In this document: positions 27,656 through 35,783 of the stretch, one piece after another
Position numbering within the stretch: the stretch's first letter is position 1
Layout: every line of letters begins with the position of its first letter
DNA from: Kribbella caucasensis
Lineage (GTDB): Bacteria; Actinomycetota; Actinomycetes; Propionibacteriales; Kribbellaceae
Direction of reading: 5' to 3'
Assembly (NCBI RefSeq): GCF_004361855.1
Contig: NZ_SNWQ01000006.1
Span: forward strand, 334,747 to 398,746
DNA length: 64,000 nucleotides
Program-made: the position numbers and the translations under genes
Notes under the pieces: generated by a model
What the model saw: only the letters and a program-made list of their open reading frames with translations
What the model was told of the DNA's origin: nothing
Databases searched by the model: none

Positions 27656-28956
27656 TCCGAACTCCTCTCGTTGCGGGCGATCGCGGCGTCGGCGAGCCGG
27701 CGTACCTCGTCGATCGCCGGAGCGGGGTCCTTCTCGCCGAGCCAGCAGAGGTCGCGCTGCTGGTTGTAGGCGAGGCTGATCTCGGGGAACCCGGTCAGCC
27801 GGGTGTCGGTGGCGAGCTTCTGTTCCTTGGTGAGGACCACCTTGTTGAAGGAGTCGACGTCGAAGAACTTGTCCGGCTCCTTGCCGAGCATTCCGGTGAT
27901 CACCTGGTCGTCGGTGACGTTGCCGAGGGTGGGCAGCTTGCCGCCCTTGAGCATCGGCGCGGACCCTTCGGTCAGCCAGAACTTCACGAACTCCCAGGCC
28001 GCGTCGGCCTTCGGCGACTTCGGGTTGACCATCACGAAGTTGCTGTAGGCGCCGCCGTTCCAGTCGTTGCCGTCTACGGTCGGCGGTGGTGCGAACGACA
28101 CCTTGAAGTCGTGTGGGTACTTCTTCGCGTCGTACAGGTAGCGAAGGTTGAACGGCGCCGTCGACCAGAGGTGGAACTCAGCCTTGAGGAAGGAGTTCTG
28201 CTGGTACGCGTTCAGGTGCCGCGACAACACCTCGCTCCACGGGAACACAGAACCCTCGGCGATCATCTCGCGGCCGAGCCGGAACCCCTGTTCGAAGTGG
28301 GGATTCCCGAAGTTCGACTTGTCGCCGTCGTACCAGTAGTTCGGCCCGAGGGCGATCCGGGCGAGGTCGGGGATCGTGTACGCGCCGATCGTGCTGTGTG
28401 TGGTCAGCCGTTTGGCCGTCGCACGATAGTCCTCGATCGTCCAGCTTTGCGGGAGTTCCACGCCAGCCTGTTGGCGGAGCTTCTCGTTGAAGAGGACGAA
28501 GAACGGCTCCCGGGCGGTGGCGAGTGCCTTGACCCGCCCGTTGTCGAGGTACGCGCGCGGCTGGTCGGTGTCGAGGAAGACCTGCAGGTCGGGATCCGCC
28601 CGCACCCGCTCGGTCAGGTCCGCCGCCAGTCCGGACCCGGCCCGCAACGCCAGATTGGCCTGCGCGTAGGTGAAGTACACGTCGATGTCGAGCCCACCCT
28701 GCAGCGCGGTATCCAGCTTCAGGTTGCCCCGCTCGTCGTTCACGAACCGCGTGTAGTTCACCTTGTACTGCGGGAACTTCTTCTCAAACGCCTCCACCAC
28801 AGCCTGTGGCCCCGAAGCCGCCGGCACCCCACCCCAAACCTGCAACACACTCGACTTGCCCCCACCCCCACCCGAACACCCCGGCACCACAGCCGCGGCC
28901 CCCACCGCACCCAGCCCGGCGAGCACCTCCCGCCGTGAAAATCCTTTACGCCTCAC
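27652..28956 (-). CDS. Sugar ABC transporter substrate-binding lipoprotein with Tat-type signal, locus B
   Basis: The 434-aa product has a GTG start with GGGAGG upstream. The signal MRRKGFSRREVLAGLGAVG leads to the lipobox VVPGC (Cys about 27), so it is probably exported folded by Tat and then lipidated. The mature protein is an extracellular solute-binding family 1 fold (EAFEKKFPQYKVNYTRFVND near the start; GGKLPTLGNVTDDQ late). It is the first gene of operon B, downstream of a relatively AT-rich promoter region (28957-29031). Confidence 0.92.
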   Translation of the reverse strand: MRRKGFSRREVLAGLGAVGAAAVVPGCSGGGGGKSSVLQVWGGVPAASGPQAVVEAFEKKFPQYKVNYTRFVNDERGNLKLDTALQGGLDIDVYFTYAQANLALRAGSGLAADLTERVRADPDLQVFLDTDQPRAYLDNGRVKALATAREPFFVLFNEKLRQQAGVELPQSWTIEDYRATAKRLTTHSTIGAYTIPDLARIALGPNYWYDGDKSNFGNPHFEQGFRLGREMIAEGSVFPWSEVLSRHLNAYQQNSFLKAEFHLWSTAPFNLRYLYDAKKYPHDFKVSFAPPPTVDGNDWNGGAYSNFVMVNPKSPKADAAWEFVKFWLTEGSAPMLKGGKLPTLGNVTDDQVITGMLGKEPDKFFDVDSFNKVVLTKEQKLATDTRLTGFPEISLAYNQQRDLCWLGEKDPAPAIDEVRRLADAAIARNERSSE

Positions 28957-29031
28957 ACTCCACCTCCCGCCGAATTTCGCAAAAGATTAGCGAGGTTGGA
29001 GTGCTTTGCCTAGTCCTGGTGCAAATTCTTT
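28957..29031 (-). promoter_or_regulatory. Promoter region of operon B
   Basis: This 75-bp spacer is clearly less GC-rich than its surroundings. It contains the near-palindrome TTTCGCAAAA (28977-28986), a plausible operator half-site pair for the operon's regulator. The phoD stop adjoins on the other side. No defined -10/-35 pair can be fixed. Confidence 0.4.
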
Positions 29032-30594
29032 TCAGGACACGTCGGCAACCCCAGGTCGGCCCGCTTCGACCGTGACGCCCGCGCGGGTGATCACCGGGCC
29101 GCCTGGCACGGTCACCTGCGGTACGACGCGATAGTCGGTCCGCCATCCGTTTTGCGTCACCACGCAGCGTTGGTAACCGCGCTGGCTGTTGTGGAAGCGC
29201 ATGTGCGGGTTCTCCGCAAGCCAGGTGATCCCGAGGCTGTCCATGTCGACCCCGTTGCCGCCCGAGCTGATCGACGTACCGAGGAACTCCGTGCCGACGG
29301 TTCGCGACGACGGATCGGCGAAGTTCAGCTTGAGGTCCGCGGCCACGCTTCGGTGAGCGTCGCCGGTGATCATCACGAAGTTGTCCACCTTGCGCTCGAC
29401 CACACCGTCGAACAGGCGCTGCCGGGCGGCGGCGTACCCGTCCCAGGGGTCCATCCCGTAGCGCTCCGACGGACCCGCGTCGTGGTCGGCCTCGAACGCG
29501 AAGACCTGGTTGCCGAGCACGTTCCAGCGGGCGGACGAACGGCCCAGTCCGTCGAGCAGCCACTTCTCCTGCTCGGCGCCGAGCATCGTCCTGGCCGGGT
29601 CCCAGCGGCCGTCGCAGTCCTGGGCGCACTGCTCCAGTTGGTCCGAGCGGAACCGGCGGGTGTCGAGCACGTTCAGCTGGAGTAGGTTGCCGAAGGTCAG
29701 GCGGCGGTACACCTGCATCTCGGGTCCGCGCGGCATCGACGTACGGCGTAGCGGCAGGTTCTCGTAGTACGCCCGGTACGCCGCGGCCCGGCGCTGCCGG
29801 AACACGGCCGGGTCCTGATCCGGCTCGGTGTCGAGCTGCGAGATGTCGCCGGCCCAGTTGTTCTCGACGTCGTGGTCGTCGGGCGCGACCACCCAGGGCG
29901 CGGCGGCATGTGCGGCCCGCAGGTCGGGATCGGACTTGTACTGGCCGTACCGGACTCGGTAGTCGGCCAGGCTGAACACCTCGGTGGTGGGGATGTGCGC
30001 CCGGCCGATCGTGCCCTGACCGCCGCCTTCGTAGATGTAGTCGCCGAGGTGCACGACCAGGTCGAGGTCTTCGTCGGCCATGTGCCGATAGGCGGTGAAG
30101 AAGCCCTCGGGGTACGCCTGGCAGCTCGCGAAGGCGAAGGTCAGCTCCTTCAACCAGCTGTACGGCGCCGGCGCGGTACGAGTGCGGCCGACCGGACTGA
30201 CCTGGTCGCCGACGATGAAGCGGTACCAGTACTCACGGTCCGGCCGAAGCCCATGCACCTCTACGTGGACCGAATGCGCCCACTCCGGGACTGCATGCTC
30301 CACGCCACGACGGACGATCCTGCTGAAGCGCGGGTCTTCGGCGACCTCCCACTTCACCAGGAAGAGTCTGGCAGGCATGCCGCCGTACCCGTCCGGCGCG
30401 ACCGGCTCCGGAGCCAGCCGGGTCCACAACACGACACCGTCCGGCTGCGGGTCACCGGATGCGACCCCCAACGTGAACAGCTCGCCGAGGCGTGAGGTCG
30501 CCTTGGCCTCCGGGACAAGGGTGCCGGCAACGGCCGCGGCGCCGGCCAAAGTCAAGAAGTGACGACGGCCAAGGTGGGCGGGCAACTCTGGCAT
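29032..30594 (-). CDS. phoD: Alkaline phosphatase D (PhoD-like metallophosphoesterase)
   Basis: The 520-aa, Tat-exported product has the signal GRRHFLTLAGAAAVAGTLVP. The PhoD N-terminal beta domain (FTLGVASGDPQPDGVVLWTR) is followed by a calcineurin-like core with metal ligands in VVHLGDYIYEGG, DDHDVENNWAG and ITGDAHRSVAADL. PhoD enzymes use Ca/Fe to release phosphate from phosphodiesters and teichoic acids outside the cell. The ATG at 30594 has TGGAGGATTC before it. No transporter for phosphate is adjacent, and no clear Pho box was recognised in the 86-bp upstream gap. Confidence 0.92.
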   Translation of the reverse strand: MPELPAHLGRRHFLTLAGAAAVAGTLVPEAKATSRLGELFTLGVASGDPQPDGVVLWTRLAPEPVAPDGYGGMPARLFLVKWEVAEDPRFSRIVRRGVEHAVPEWAHSVHVEVHGLRPDREYWYRFIVGDQVSPVGRTRTAPAPYSWLKELTFAFASCQAYPEGFFTAYRHMADEDLDLVVHLGDYIYEGGGQGTIGRAHIPTTEVFSLADYRVRYGQYKSDPDLRAAHAAAPWVVAPDDHDVENNWAGDISQLDTEPDQDPAVFRQRRAAAYRAYYENLPLRRTSMPRGPEMQVYRRLTFGNLLQLNVLDTRRFRSDQLEQCAQDCDGRWDPARTMLGAEQEKWLLDGLGRSSARWNVLGNQVFAFEADHDAGPSERYGMDPWDGYAAARQRLFDGVVERKVDNFVMITGDAHRSVAADLKLNFADPSSRTVGTEFLGTSISSGGNGVDMDSLGITWLAENPHMRFHNSQRGYQRCVVTQNGWRTDYRVVPQVTVPGGPVITRAGVTVEAGRPGVADVS

Positions 30595-30680
30595 GAATCC
30601 TCCAGCAACAGGTCGGAAGCCGTAAGTCACTCACAACTAACGGACCTGGAGCCGAAGAACAAGAGAACGCGAGGTTGCGG

Positions 30681-31712
30681 TCAGAGACTGCAGTTCACCA
30701 GGACGGGTTCGTTGACCAGGGTGATGCCGAAGCCCTGGTGAACCTGGGCGCGGATGTGGGCGGCCAGGCCGAGGATCTCCTTCGCGGTGGCGGTGCCTCG
30801 ATTGGTGAGGGCCAGGGTGTGCTTGGTGGAGACCGAGGCGGCCCCGATCGCGAAGCCCTTCGGGACGCCGGCGTGCTCGATCAGCCAGGCGGCGCTGGTC
30901 TTCACCCGACCGTCGGGTTGCGGCCATTGCGGCGCACCAGCCGGTACTTCGGCCGGGGTGTCCAGGATCGGGTTGGTGAAGAAGGACCCCGCCGACCAGG
31001 TGTCGTGGTCCGCCTCGTCGAGCACCATGCCCTTGCTCCGGCGCAACCCGAGCACCGCTTCCCGGACGTCCGTCATCGGAGCCCGCGAGCCCGGTTCGAC
31101 CCCGAGGACGCGCGCGAGTTCGGCGTACTCGATCGGCGCGGACAGAGCCCCGAGCTTCAGCTGGAAGGCAACCTCGAGGACGACGTACCGCGACGGGTCG
31201 GCCTTGAAACGCGAGTTGCGGTACGTGAACCCACAGTCGGCGGCGAAGATGGTCCGGACCGCGTTGTCGACCCGATCCCAGACCCGGACCGACGCGATCG
31301 TCTCGGCCACCTCGTGACCGTATGCGCCGACGTTCTGGATCGGCGTGGATCCAGCCAGGCCCGGGATGCCGGACATCGACTCCAGACCGCTCCACTCCTC
31401 GGCGATCGCCCGCTGAACCACCACGTCCCAGTCCTCGCCGGCCTGGATGTGGACCATCGCGCCCGAGCACATGTCCGCATCGACCCGGATCCCGCGGGTG
31501 GCGATCTTGATCACCGTGCCGCGGAACCCCTCGTCGCCGATCACCACGTTGCTGCCGCCGCTCAGCAGCAGCACCGGCTGCTCAGCGGCGTCGGCCGAAC
31601 GGACCGCCTCGATCAGGTCCGCCTCGGTGGTCACCTCGACCAGCTTGTCCGCCGGACCGCCGATCCGGAGCGTGGTCAGGCCGGCCAGCCGTACGTCGGT
31701 GCTTGTACTCAC
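30681..31712 (-). CDS. murB: UDP-N-acetylmuramate dehydrogenase
   Basis: The 343-aa product is an FAD enzyme that reduces UDP-GlcNAc-enolpyruvate to UDP-MurNAc in peptidoglycan synthesis. The FAD site is seen in LSGGSNVVIGDEGF and SGIPGLAGSTPIQNVGAYG; YRNSRF and the catalytic Ser in SAGSFFTNPIL follow, and the C-terminal Glu is in LVNEPVLV. It overlaps hadB by 4 bases (ATGA), giving a hadA-hadB-murB operon typical of actinobacteria. Confidence 0.95.
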   Translation of the reverse strand: MSTSTDVRLAGLTTLRIGGPADKLVEVTTEADLIEAVRSADAAEQPVLLLSGGSNVVIGDEGFRGTVIKIATRGIRVDADMCSGAMVHIQAGEDWDVVVQRAIAEEWSGLESMSGIPGLAGSTPIQNVGAYGHEVAETIASVRVWDRVDNAVRTIFAADCGFTYRNSRFKADPSRYVVLEVAFQLKLGALSAPIEYAELARVLGVEPGSRAPMTDVREAVLGLRRSKGMVLDEADHDTWSAGSFFTNPILDTPAEVPAGAPQWPQPDGRVKTSAAWLIEHAGVPKGFAIGAASVSTKHTLALTNRGTATAKEILGLAAHIRAQVHQGFGITLVNEPVLVNCSL

Positions 31713-32116
31713 GGGACGCGCACGACCGCTCTGGCCCGGCCGAGCACCTTCTCCTCACCGGCGACCGCGGTGATGTCGATCTCGGCGAGGCCGTCCGCGA
31801 CCTTGTCCACCTTGGCCGAGAAGGTCACGCTCACGCCCTTGTCGTCGTCCGGAACCACGACCGGCTTGGTGAACCGTACGCCGTACTCGACCAGGTCAGC
31901 GGGATCTTCCAGCCAATCGGTCACCACCCGAGCGGCCGACGCCATCGTCAGCATGCCGTGCGCGATCACACCGGGCAGGCCGAGGGACGCGGCCATCCGG
32001 TCACTCCAGTGGATCGGGTTGAAGTCGCCACTCGCCCCGGCGTACCGGACCAGGTCCTCGCGCCGGAACGTGACGGTCAGCGACGGCAGTTCGGTACCGA
32101 CCTCTACGGCGCTCAT
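31709..32116 (-). CDS. hadB: MaoC-like (R)-hydroxyacyl dehydratase subunit, HadB type
   Basis: The 135-aa hotdog protein carries the hydratase-2 motif (GDFNPIHWSDRMAASLGLPG, followed by VIAHGMLTM), including the catalytic Asp and His. With the HadA-like partner it forms the heterodimer that dehydrates 3-hydroxyacyl-ACP. In mycobacteria this serves FAS-II; in non-mycolate actinomycetes the role is less certain. Its start overlaps the hadA stop (ATGA), and its stop overlaps the murB start. Confidence 0.88.
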   Translation of the reverse strand: MSAVEVGTELPSLTVTFRREDLVRYAGASGDFNPIHWSDRMAASLGLPGVIAHGMLTMASAARVVTDWLEDPADLVEYGVRFTKPVVVPDDDKGVSVTFSAKVDKVADGLAEIDITAVAGEEKVLGRARAVVRVP

Positions 32117-32535
32117 CCGTCCGCCCGGTTGTGCGTGATGGTCGAGGTGGAGGTGGCGATCGGCTCGCCGGCCACGGTCGTGAGAGCGGTCTCGTACATG
32201 ATCACCTCGACGTCACCGGCCTTGCGGACGGTGGTGATGGTCGCGGTCGCGGCGATGTCGTCGCCGGCCTTGATCGGGCGGGTGTAGCTGAACTTCTGCG
32301 CGCCGTGCACGATCCGGTCCAGCCGCAGGCCGAGCTCCCCGTCCTCCAGCAACTGGTCGAGCGCCTTGCTGCCGACCATGAACGCGAACGTGGGCGGCGC
32401 GATCGCGTCATCACCCCGGTACGCCGGGTTGGCGTCCCCGATCGCGTCGGCGAACTCCCGGATCTTCTCCCGGCCGACCTGGTAGGACTCGGCCGCCGAG
32501 TAGCTCCGGCCGACCATCGTGGCGTCGATCGTCAT
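32113..32535 (-). CDS. hadA: MaoC-like dehydratase N-terminal-domain subunit, HadA type
   Basis: The 140-aa hotdog protein starts MTIDATMVGRSYSAAESYQV. It has the family pattern YQVGREKIREFADAIGDANP and APPTFAFMVGSKALDQLL, but not the catalytic Asp-His pair, which the HadB-like partner supplies. It is first in the hadA-hadB-murB operon. A longer frame exists upstream, but family length and alignment favour this ATG. Confidence 0.88.
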   Translation of the reverse strand: MTIDATMVGRSYSAAESYQVGREKIREFADAIGDANPAYRGDDAIAPPTFAFMVGSKALDQLLEDGELGLRLDRIVHGAQKFSYTRPIKAGDDIAATATITTVRKAGDVEVIMYETALTTVAGEPIATSTSTITHNRADG

Positions 32536-32614
32536 ATCCGGTAACCCTACTGGCAGACTGTTGGCCCGAGTGCCGCCACCCACTCCGCTGAGACCGATCG
32601 GGAAGGTAGGACGT

Positions 32615-33373
32615 GTGACGGCAGGACGTGTTGCTGTGGCCTCGTTGGCCCGGTACGCCCCACGCTACAAACTGGAGATCGGCGAACCCGCCGGCAACGA
32701 GTGGCTCCGGGCGGACCGCATCCTGGAGGCGGACGGCCCGGAACTGACCGAGCTCCTCAAGCGCGACCACGACGCCGCCGGCCACACCTCGGCGCACGCG
32801 AACGCACTCAGCCTGATGTCGTTCTACGCCGGCCGCGCCCCCGCGACCGCGCTGCTCCTGTGGGCCCTCGAAGGCCGGGTCCTCGACATCCGCCCGCAGA
32901 ACCTCTGGGTCCGCCCGCACGACGGCCACGGCATCGCCGCTGTCGCGATCCGCTCCGCCCGATTCCTCCCCGGCGGCCTGCAAACCCTGTACGACGTGGT
33001 GCTGACGCAGCACCTGCTCCCCCTGTCGGCCGAACTCCACCGCCGCACCCGGGCCGGACTCCGCCAACTCCACGGCGGCGTCGCAGCCGGATGCGCGATG
33101 GCCTTCTGCGCCGCCACCCGCGAAACCGAAACCGTCCCGCCCGCCTACCTCCTGGAACGCTGGCAGACCTTCGTCGCCAACGCCCCCGCCGAACTGGCCC
33201 GCCTCGGCGACGTCGAACCCGCCGCCGGCAAACTCGTCTACCTCCGCAACACCTGCTGCCTCTACTACACCAGCACCGCCGCCCCCGGCACCCTCTGCGG
33301 CTCCTGCTGCCTAACCCCCCGCCCCACCCGCCTCGCCGCCTACAACACCGGCCGCCCCATCCTCACAGTTTGA
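32615..33373 (+). CDS. FhuF-like (2Fe-2S) protein, putative ferric-siderophore reductase
   Basis: The 252-aa product has a GTG start after AAGGTAGGA. The C-terminal cysteine cluster RNTCCLYYTSTAAPGTLCGSC is the FhuF pattern (CC-x10-CxxC), which binds a 2Fe-2S centre and reduces ferric siderophores in the cytoplasm. The rest is alpha-helical with no membrane span. It is unaccompanied by siderophore transport genes and divergent from hadA. Synonymous C use is very strong toward the 3' end. The family call rests mainly on the Cys spacing. Confidence 0.75.
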   Translation: MTAGRVAVASLARYAPRYKLEIGEPAGNEWLRADRILEADGPELTELLKRDHDAAGHTSAHANALSLMSFYAGRAPATALLLWALEGRVLDIRPQNLWVRPHDGHGIAAVAIRSARFLPGGLQTLYDVVLTQHLLPLSAELHRRTRAGLRQLHGGVAAGCAMAFCAATRETETVPPAYLLERWQTFVANAPAELARLGDVEPAAGKLVYLRNTCCLYYTSTAAPGTLCGSCCLTPRPTRLAAYNTGRPILTV

Positions 33374-33399
33374 GAACTGTCTGTGACGGTCTGTATAAC
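33370..33399 (+). promoter_or_regulatory. Sigma-70-like promoter for the NYN-domain gene
   Basis: TTGAGA (33370-33375), an 18-base spacer and TATAAC (33394-33399). The -35 overlaps the stop codon of the FhuF-like gene. Transcripts would have a leader of about 135 bases containing a strong hairpin and a dyad. Confidence 0.6.
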
Positions 33400-33439
33400 T
33401 AAACGTCACAAGAAGAGTCGCCGGGGGAAAGAAAAAAAC

Positions 33440-33457
33440 GGCCCCCTTGCGGGGGCC
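33440..33457 (-). terminator. Strong hairpin with T-run on the minus strand, inside the NYN leader
   Basis: GGCCCCC-TTGC-GGGGGCC, followed on the minus strand by GTTTTTTTC. This is a textbook intrinsic terminator for minus-strand RNA, but no minus-strand gene points into it. On the plus strand it is a stable leader hairpin without a T-run. Confidence 0.65.
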
Positions 33458-33503
33458 ATTCCAGCCGGCCGAACCGGCATCGAGCACAACGATGTTAACA
33501 CAC

Positions 33504-33522
33504 ACCGTGTCCGTGACACGGT
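33504..33522. promoter_or_regulatory. Perfect dyad ACCGTGTC-cgt-GACACGGT upstream of the NYN gene
   Basis: An 8-bp inverted repeat with 3-base centre, 21 bases before the NYN start. A related sequence, GTCTGTGACGGTCT (33379-33392), lies within the promoter spacer and resembles GTCCGTGACACGGTCT (33509-33524), so one regulator may bind both. Confidence 0.55.
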
Positions 33523-33543
33523 CTATCGACGGGGGATCCGCCC

Positions 33544-34188
33544 ATGGCATCCGTGGCCGCGTACATCGACGGCTTCAACCTGTACTACGGCATGAAGAGC
33601 AAGTTTGCCCGCAAGTACTTCTGGCTGGATGTCGTCGAACTGGTCCGACGGCTCCGTCCGGATGATGAGGTCGTGGCGGTCCGGTACTACACAGCTCTGG
33701 TGAAGGGTGAGCCGGACGCAGCGTTCCGGCAGAAGCACTACCTGGAGACCCTCAAGGCGCACTGCGGCCCACTGCTCGACATACAGGTCGGCTGGTTCAA
33801 GCCGAAGAAGCTTGCTCCGTGCAAACAGTGCAAGGAGGACTGGCTCTGTGGGTGTCCCCGCAAGGTCCGGTCCTACGAGGAGAAGGAAACCGATGTCGCA
33901 CTGGCAGCGGCGATGGTCGCGGACGCGGCTCGCGGCCTGGCGGACATCACCCTACTCGTCAGCGCCGACTCGGATTTCGCACCCGCGATCCGCGCCCTGA
34001 AGGCAGTGCGCCCCGAGCAACACGTGATCCTCGCGATGCCACCAGGCAATCCCAAGCCGCACAAACGCTTCACCGACCTCGGGTCGTTCAGCATTAACGA
34101 AACCGCCTTGCGGCGTTCCCAGCTGCCTGAGGTCATCCACGACCCCAAGGTCCGGGCTGAACGCCGCCGCCCGGCGAAGTGGATCTGA
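33544..34188 (+). CDS. NYN-domain (PIN-like) ribonuclease with Cys4 insertion
   Basis: The 214-aa product shows the NYN/LabA (DUF88) acidic active site: Asp9 in YIDGFNLYYG, Asp117 in EEKETDVALAAAM, and Asp142/Asp144 in SADSDFAPAIRAL. Between the first two it has four cysteines (Cys93, Cys96, Cys102, Cys104: CKQC...CGC) that could bind zinc. NYN proteins are predicted metal-dependent RNA nucleases. It stands alone between the FhuF-like gene and rpmG, with an unusual structured leader. Position and leader hint at translational or stress regulation, but this is inference. Confidence 0.85.
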   Translation: MASVAAYIDGFNLYYGMKSKFARKYFWLDVVELVRRLRPDDEVVAVRYYTALVKGEPDAAFRQKHYLETLKAHCGPLLDIQVGWFKPKKLAPCKQCKEDWLCGCPRKVRSYEEKETDVALAAAMVADAARGLADITLLVSADSDFAPAIRALKAVRPEQHVILAMPPGNPKPHKRFTDLGSFSINETALRRSQLPEVIHDPKVRAERRRPAKWI

Positions 34189-34213
34189 AGTACGGGCGGC
34201 GGGCACAGCAAAA

Positions 34214-34239
34214 GGCCGCCTCGGGCGTCCGAAGCGGCC
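34214..34239 (-). terminator. rpmG terminator, possibly bidirectional
   Basis: GGCCGC...GCGGCC with additional TCGG/CCGA pairing inside. Read on the minus strand it is followed by TTTTGC. It lies between the convergent NYN and rpmG genes. Confidence 0.75.
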
Positions 34240-34258
34240 CTCGCGGAGAGTGCTGGGG

Positions 34259-34426
34259 TCAGCGGGTTTCGCGGTGGTCGGTGTGGTCGTTGCAGCGGGC
34301 GCAGTACTTCTTCAGCTCAAGACGATCCGGGTCGTTGCGCCGGTTCTTCTTGGTGATGTAGTTGCGCTCCTTGCACACCGTGCACGCCAGCGTGATCTTC
34401 GGGCGGATGTCGGTTGCCTTGGCCAC
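34259..34426 (-). CDS. rpmG: 50S ribosomal protein L33 (zinc-ribbon form)
   Basis: The 55-aa product has a GTG start and begins [20 protein letters not shown]. It retains both CxxC pairs (CTVC and CARC), so it is the zinc-binding version of L33; actinomycetes often also carry a Cys-less copy induced under zinc starvation. It ends HTDHRETR. It lies between tRNA-Met and a terminator, as expected for the tRNA-Thr/tRNA-Met/rpmG cluster. Confidence 0.97.
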   Translation of the reverse strand: MAKATDIRPKITLACTVCKERNYITKKNRRNDPDRLELKKYCARCNDHTDHRETR

Positions 34427-34484
34427 TGCTGCCTCTTCTTGTCAGGAGCGCCGGATGCGCGCTCTCGTAGTGCTGATCGGTGGG

Positions 34485-34558
34485 TAGCGGGGGCGGGAGT
34501 CGAACCCGCGACACCACGATTATGAGCCGTGTGCTCTAACCACCTGAGCTACCCCGCC
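34485..34558 (-). tRNA. tRNA-Met (anticodon CAT, elongator type)
   Basis: A 74-nt cloverleaf: acceptor GGCGGGG/CCCCGCT (first pair G-T), D-arm TAGCTCAGGTGGTTAGAGCA, anticodon loop CTCATAA, T-loop TTCGACT, discriminator A. The position before rpmG matches the elongator Met tRNA of actinobacteria. CCA is not encoded exactly. Confidence 0.95.
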
Positions 34559-34608
34559 AGAGAGTCCGTCACCCCACCCGGCGAACCAGGTGGGACAGCG
34601 ATTCTCAG

Positions 34609-34681
34609 AGCCCCTTTACGGAATCGAACCGTAGACCTTCTCCTTACCATGGAGACGCTCTGCCGACTGAGCTAAAGGGGC
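34609..34681 (-). tRNA. tRNA-Thr (anticodon GGT)
   Basis: A 73-nt cloverleaf: acceptor GCCCCTT/AAGGGGC, D-arm TAGCTCAGTCGGCAGAGC, anticodon loop ATGGTAA (GGT), T-loop TTCGATT, discriminator T. It is co-oriented with tRNA-Met 50 bases downstream. Confidence 0.95.
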
Positions 34682-34838
34682 GGGCCGAGGAGAGAGATTA
34701 CACGGTCCGCCGCCTCGATGTGAAATCGAGCCGACCGCACCCTGCGACCCCTCAGTCCGACCCGAGAAGCATACCGGTTCCCAAGGGTGCATCCGAACCA
34801 AATTCAAGCCCCACGCCACCGTCCCGGTCTGGCCAGAT

Positions 34839-35783
34839 TCACCCCAGTACGGCGTCGTCCGCGGCGAAATCGTCCGACGCATCCGCCGGCGGGTTCTCCA
34901 GATGCCAGCGGACGGAGCGGCGCAGGCTCTCGGCCGGGTCGACCGGGGCCCACCCGAGTACGGTCCGCGCCTTCCACGAATCCATCAACAGGTGCTGATC
35001 GATCGCACCCGTCAGCGCCAGATCAGCCGGCAGCAGGTCGTCCCGCACCCTCACCAACTCCACATCAACCGCTTCCGCCGCCGCCAGGATCTGCTCCGCG
35101 AACAACCGGTACGGCGCCGTGACCGGCTCCACCACGTTGAACGCCTCCCCGCGGTGATCCCCCGCGAGCGCCAACGACACCGCGCCGGCGACGTCCCCGA
35201 CGTACACGCGACTGAAGAGGAACTGCCCGGATCCGATCGGGATCCGCCGACGGCCCGCCCGCACCCGGCGCAGTACGAACTCGAACCGCCGCTGATAGTC
35301 GTGCTCGCCGTACACCGCCCCCAACCGCAACACGGTCGCTCCCCGCGGCAGGCACCTCTCCTCCATCTCCAGGTTCTCGTACTGCCGCCCGTCCACGAAC
35401 CGGCGCTCCCGTAGCGGCGAATCCTCGAACAACGGCAGTCCGTCGCTGGTCCAGTCGAAGTGCAGCCCGTCGTACGCCCGGTAGACGTCGCCGCTCGAGA
35501 TCGCCACCAGCTTCACCTCCGCCCCGACAGCACCCAGTGCAGCATCAGCCGCAGCCGCGTTCATCCCCGACACATCCACCAGCGCCTCCGGGTCGAACGG
35601 CTTCACCGCAGCAGCCAGCGAAGGCCCGTCATGCCGATCGACGTGAGCATGCGCGGTCGGCGGGAGACCCTCCGGCTCATGCTCGCCGCGATGGACCACC
35701 AGCAACTCGTGACCCTCCGCGACCAACCGCTCGACCACTGCCCGCCCGATGAACCGGGTCCCGCCCAAGATCGCAATCCGCAT
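34839..35783 (-). CDS. NAD(P)-dependent epimerase/dehydratase (extended SDR)
   Basis: The 314-aa product has the Rossmann motif at the N-terminus (MRIAILGGTRFIGRAVVERL), with GGTRFIG typical of atypical/extended SDRs. ISSGDVYRAYDG and a Tyr-x3-Glu stretch (QYENLEME) stand in place of the classical YxxxK, and VYVGDVAGAVSLALA follows. It probably acts on a nucleotide sugar or similar, but the missing Lys makes the reaction uncertain. It is isolated, facing the tRNA-Thr gene. Confidence 0.8.
   Translation of the reverse strand: MRIAILGGTRFIGRAVVERLVAEGHELLVVHRGEHEPEGLPPTAHAHVDRHDGPSLAAAVKPFDPEALVDVSGMNAAAADAALGAVGAEVKLVAISSGDVYRAYDGLHFDWTSDGLPLFEDSPLRERRFVDGRQYENLEMEERCLPRGATVLRLGAVYGEHDYQRRFEFVLRRVRAGRRRIPIGSGQFLFSRVYVGDVAGAVSLALAGDHRGEAFNVVEPVTAPYRLFAEQILAAAEAVDVELVRVRDDLLPADLALTGAIDQHLLMDSWKARTVLGWAPVDPAESLRRSVRWHLENPPADASDDFAADDAVLG

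Noticed and set aside
34616..34882. 88-codon minus-strand frame starting near 34882
   Set aside because: It reads through the tRNA-Thr gene and has no family features.
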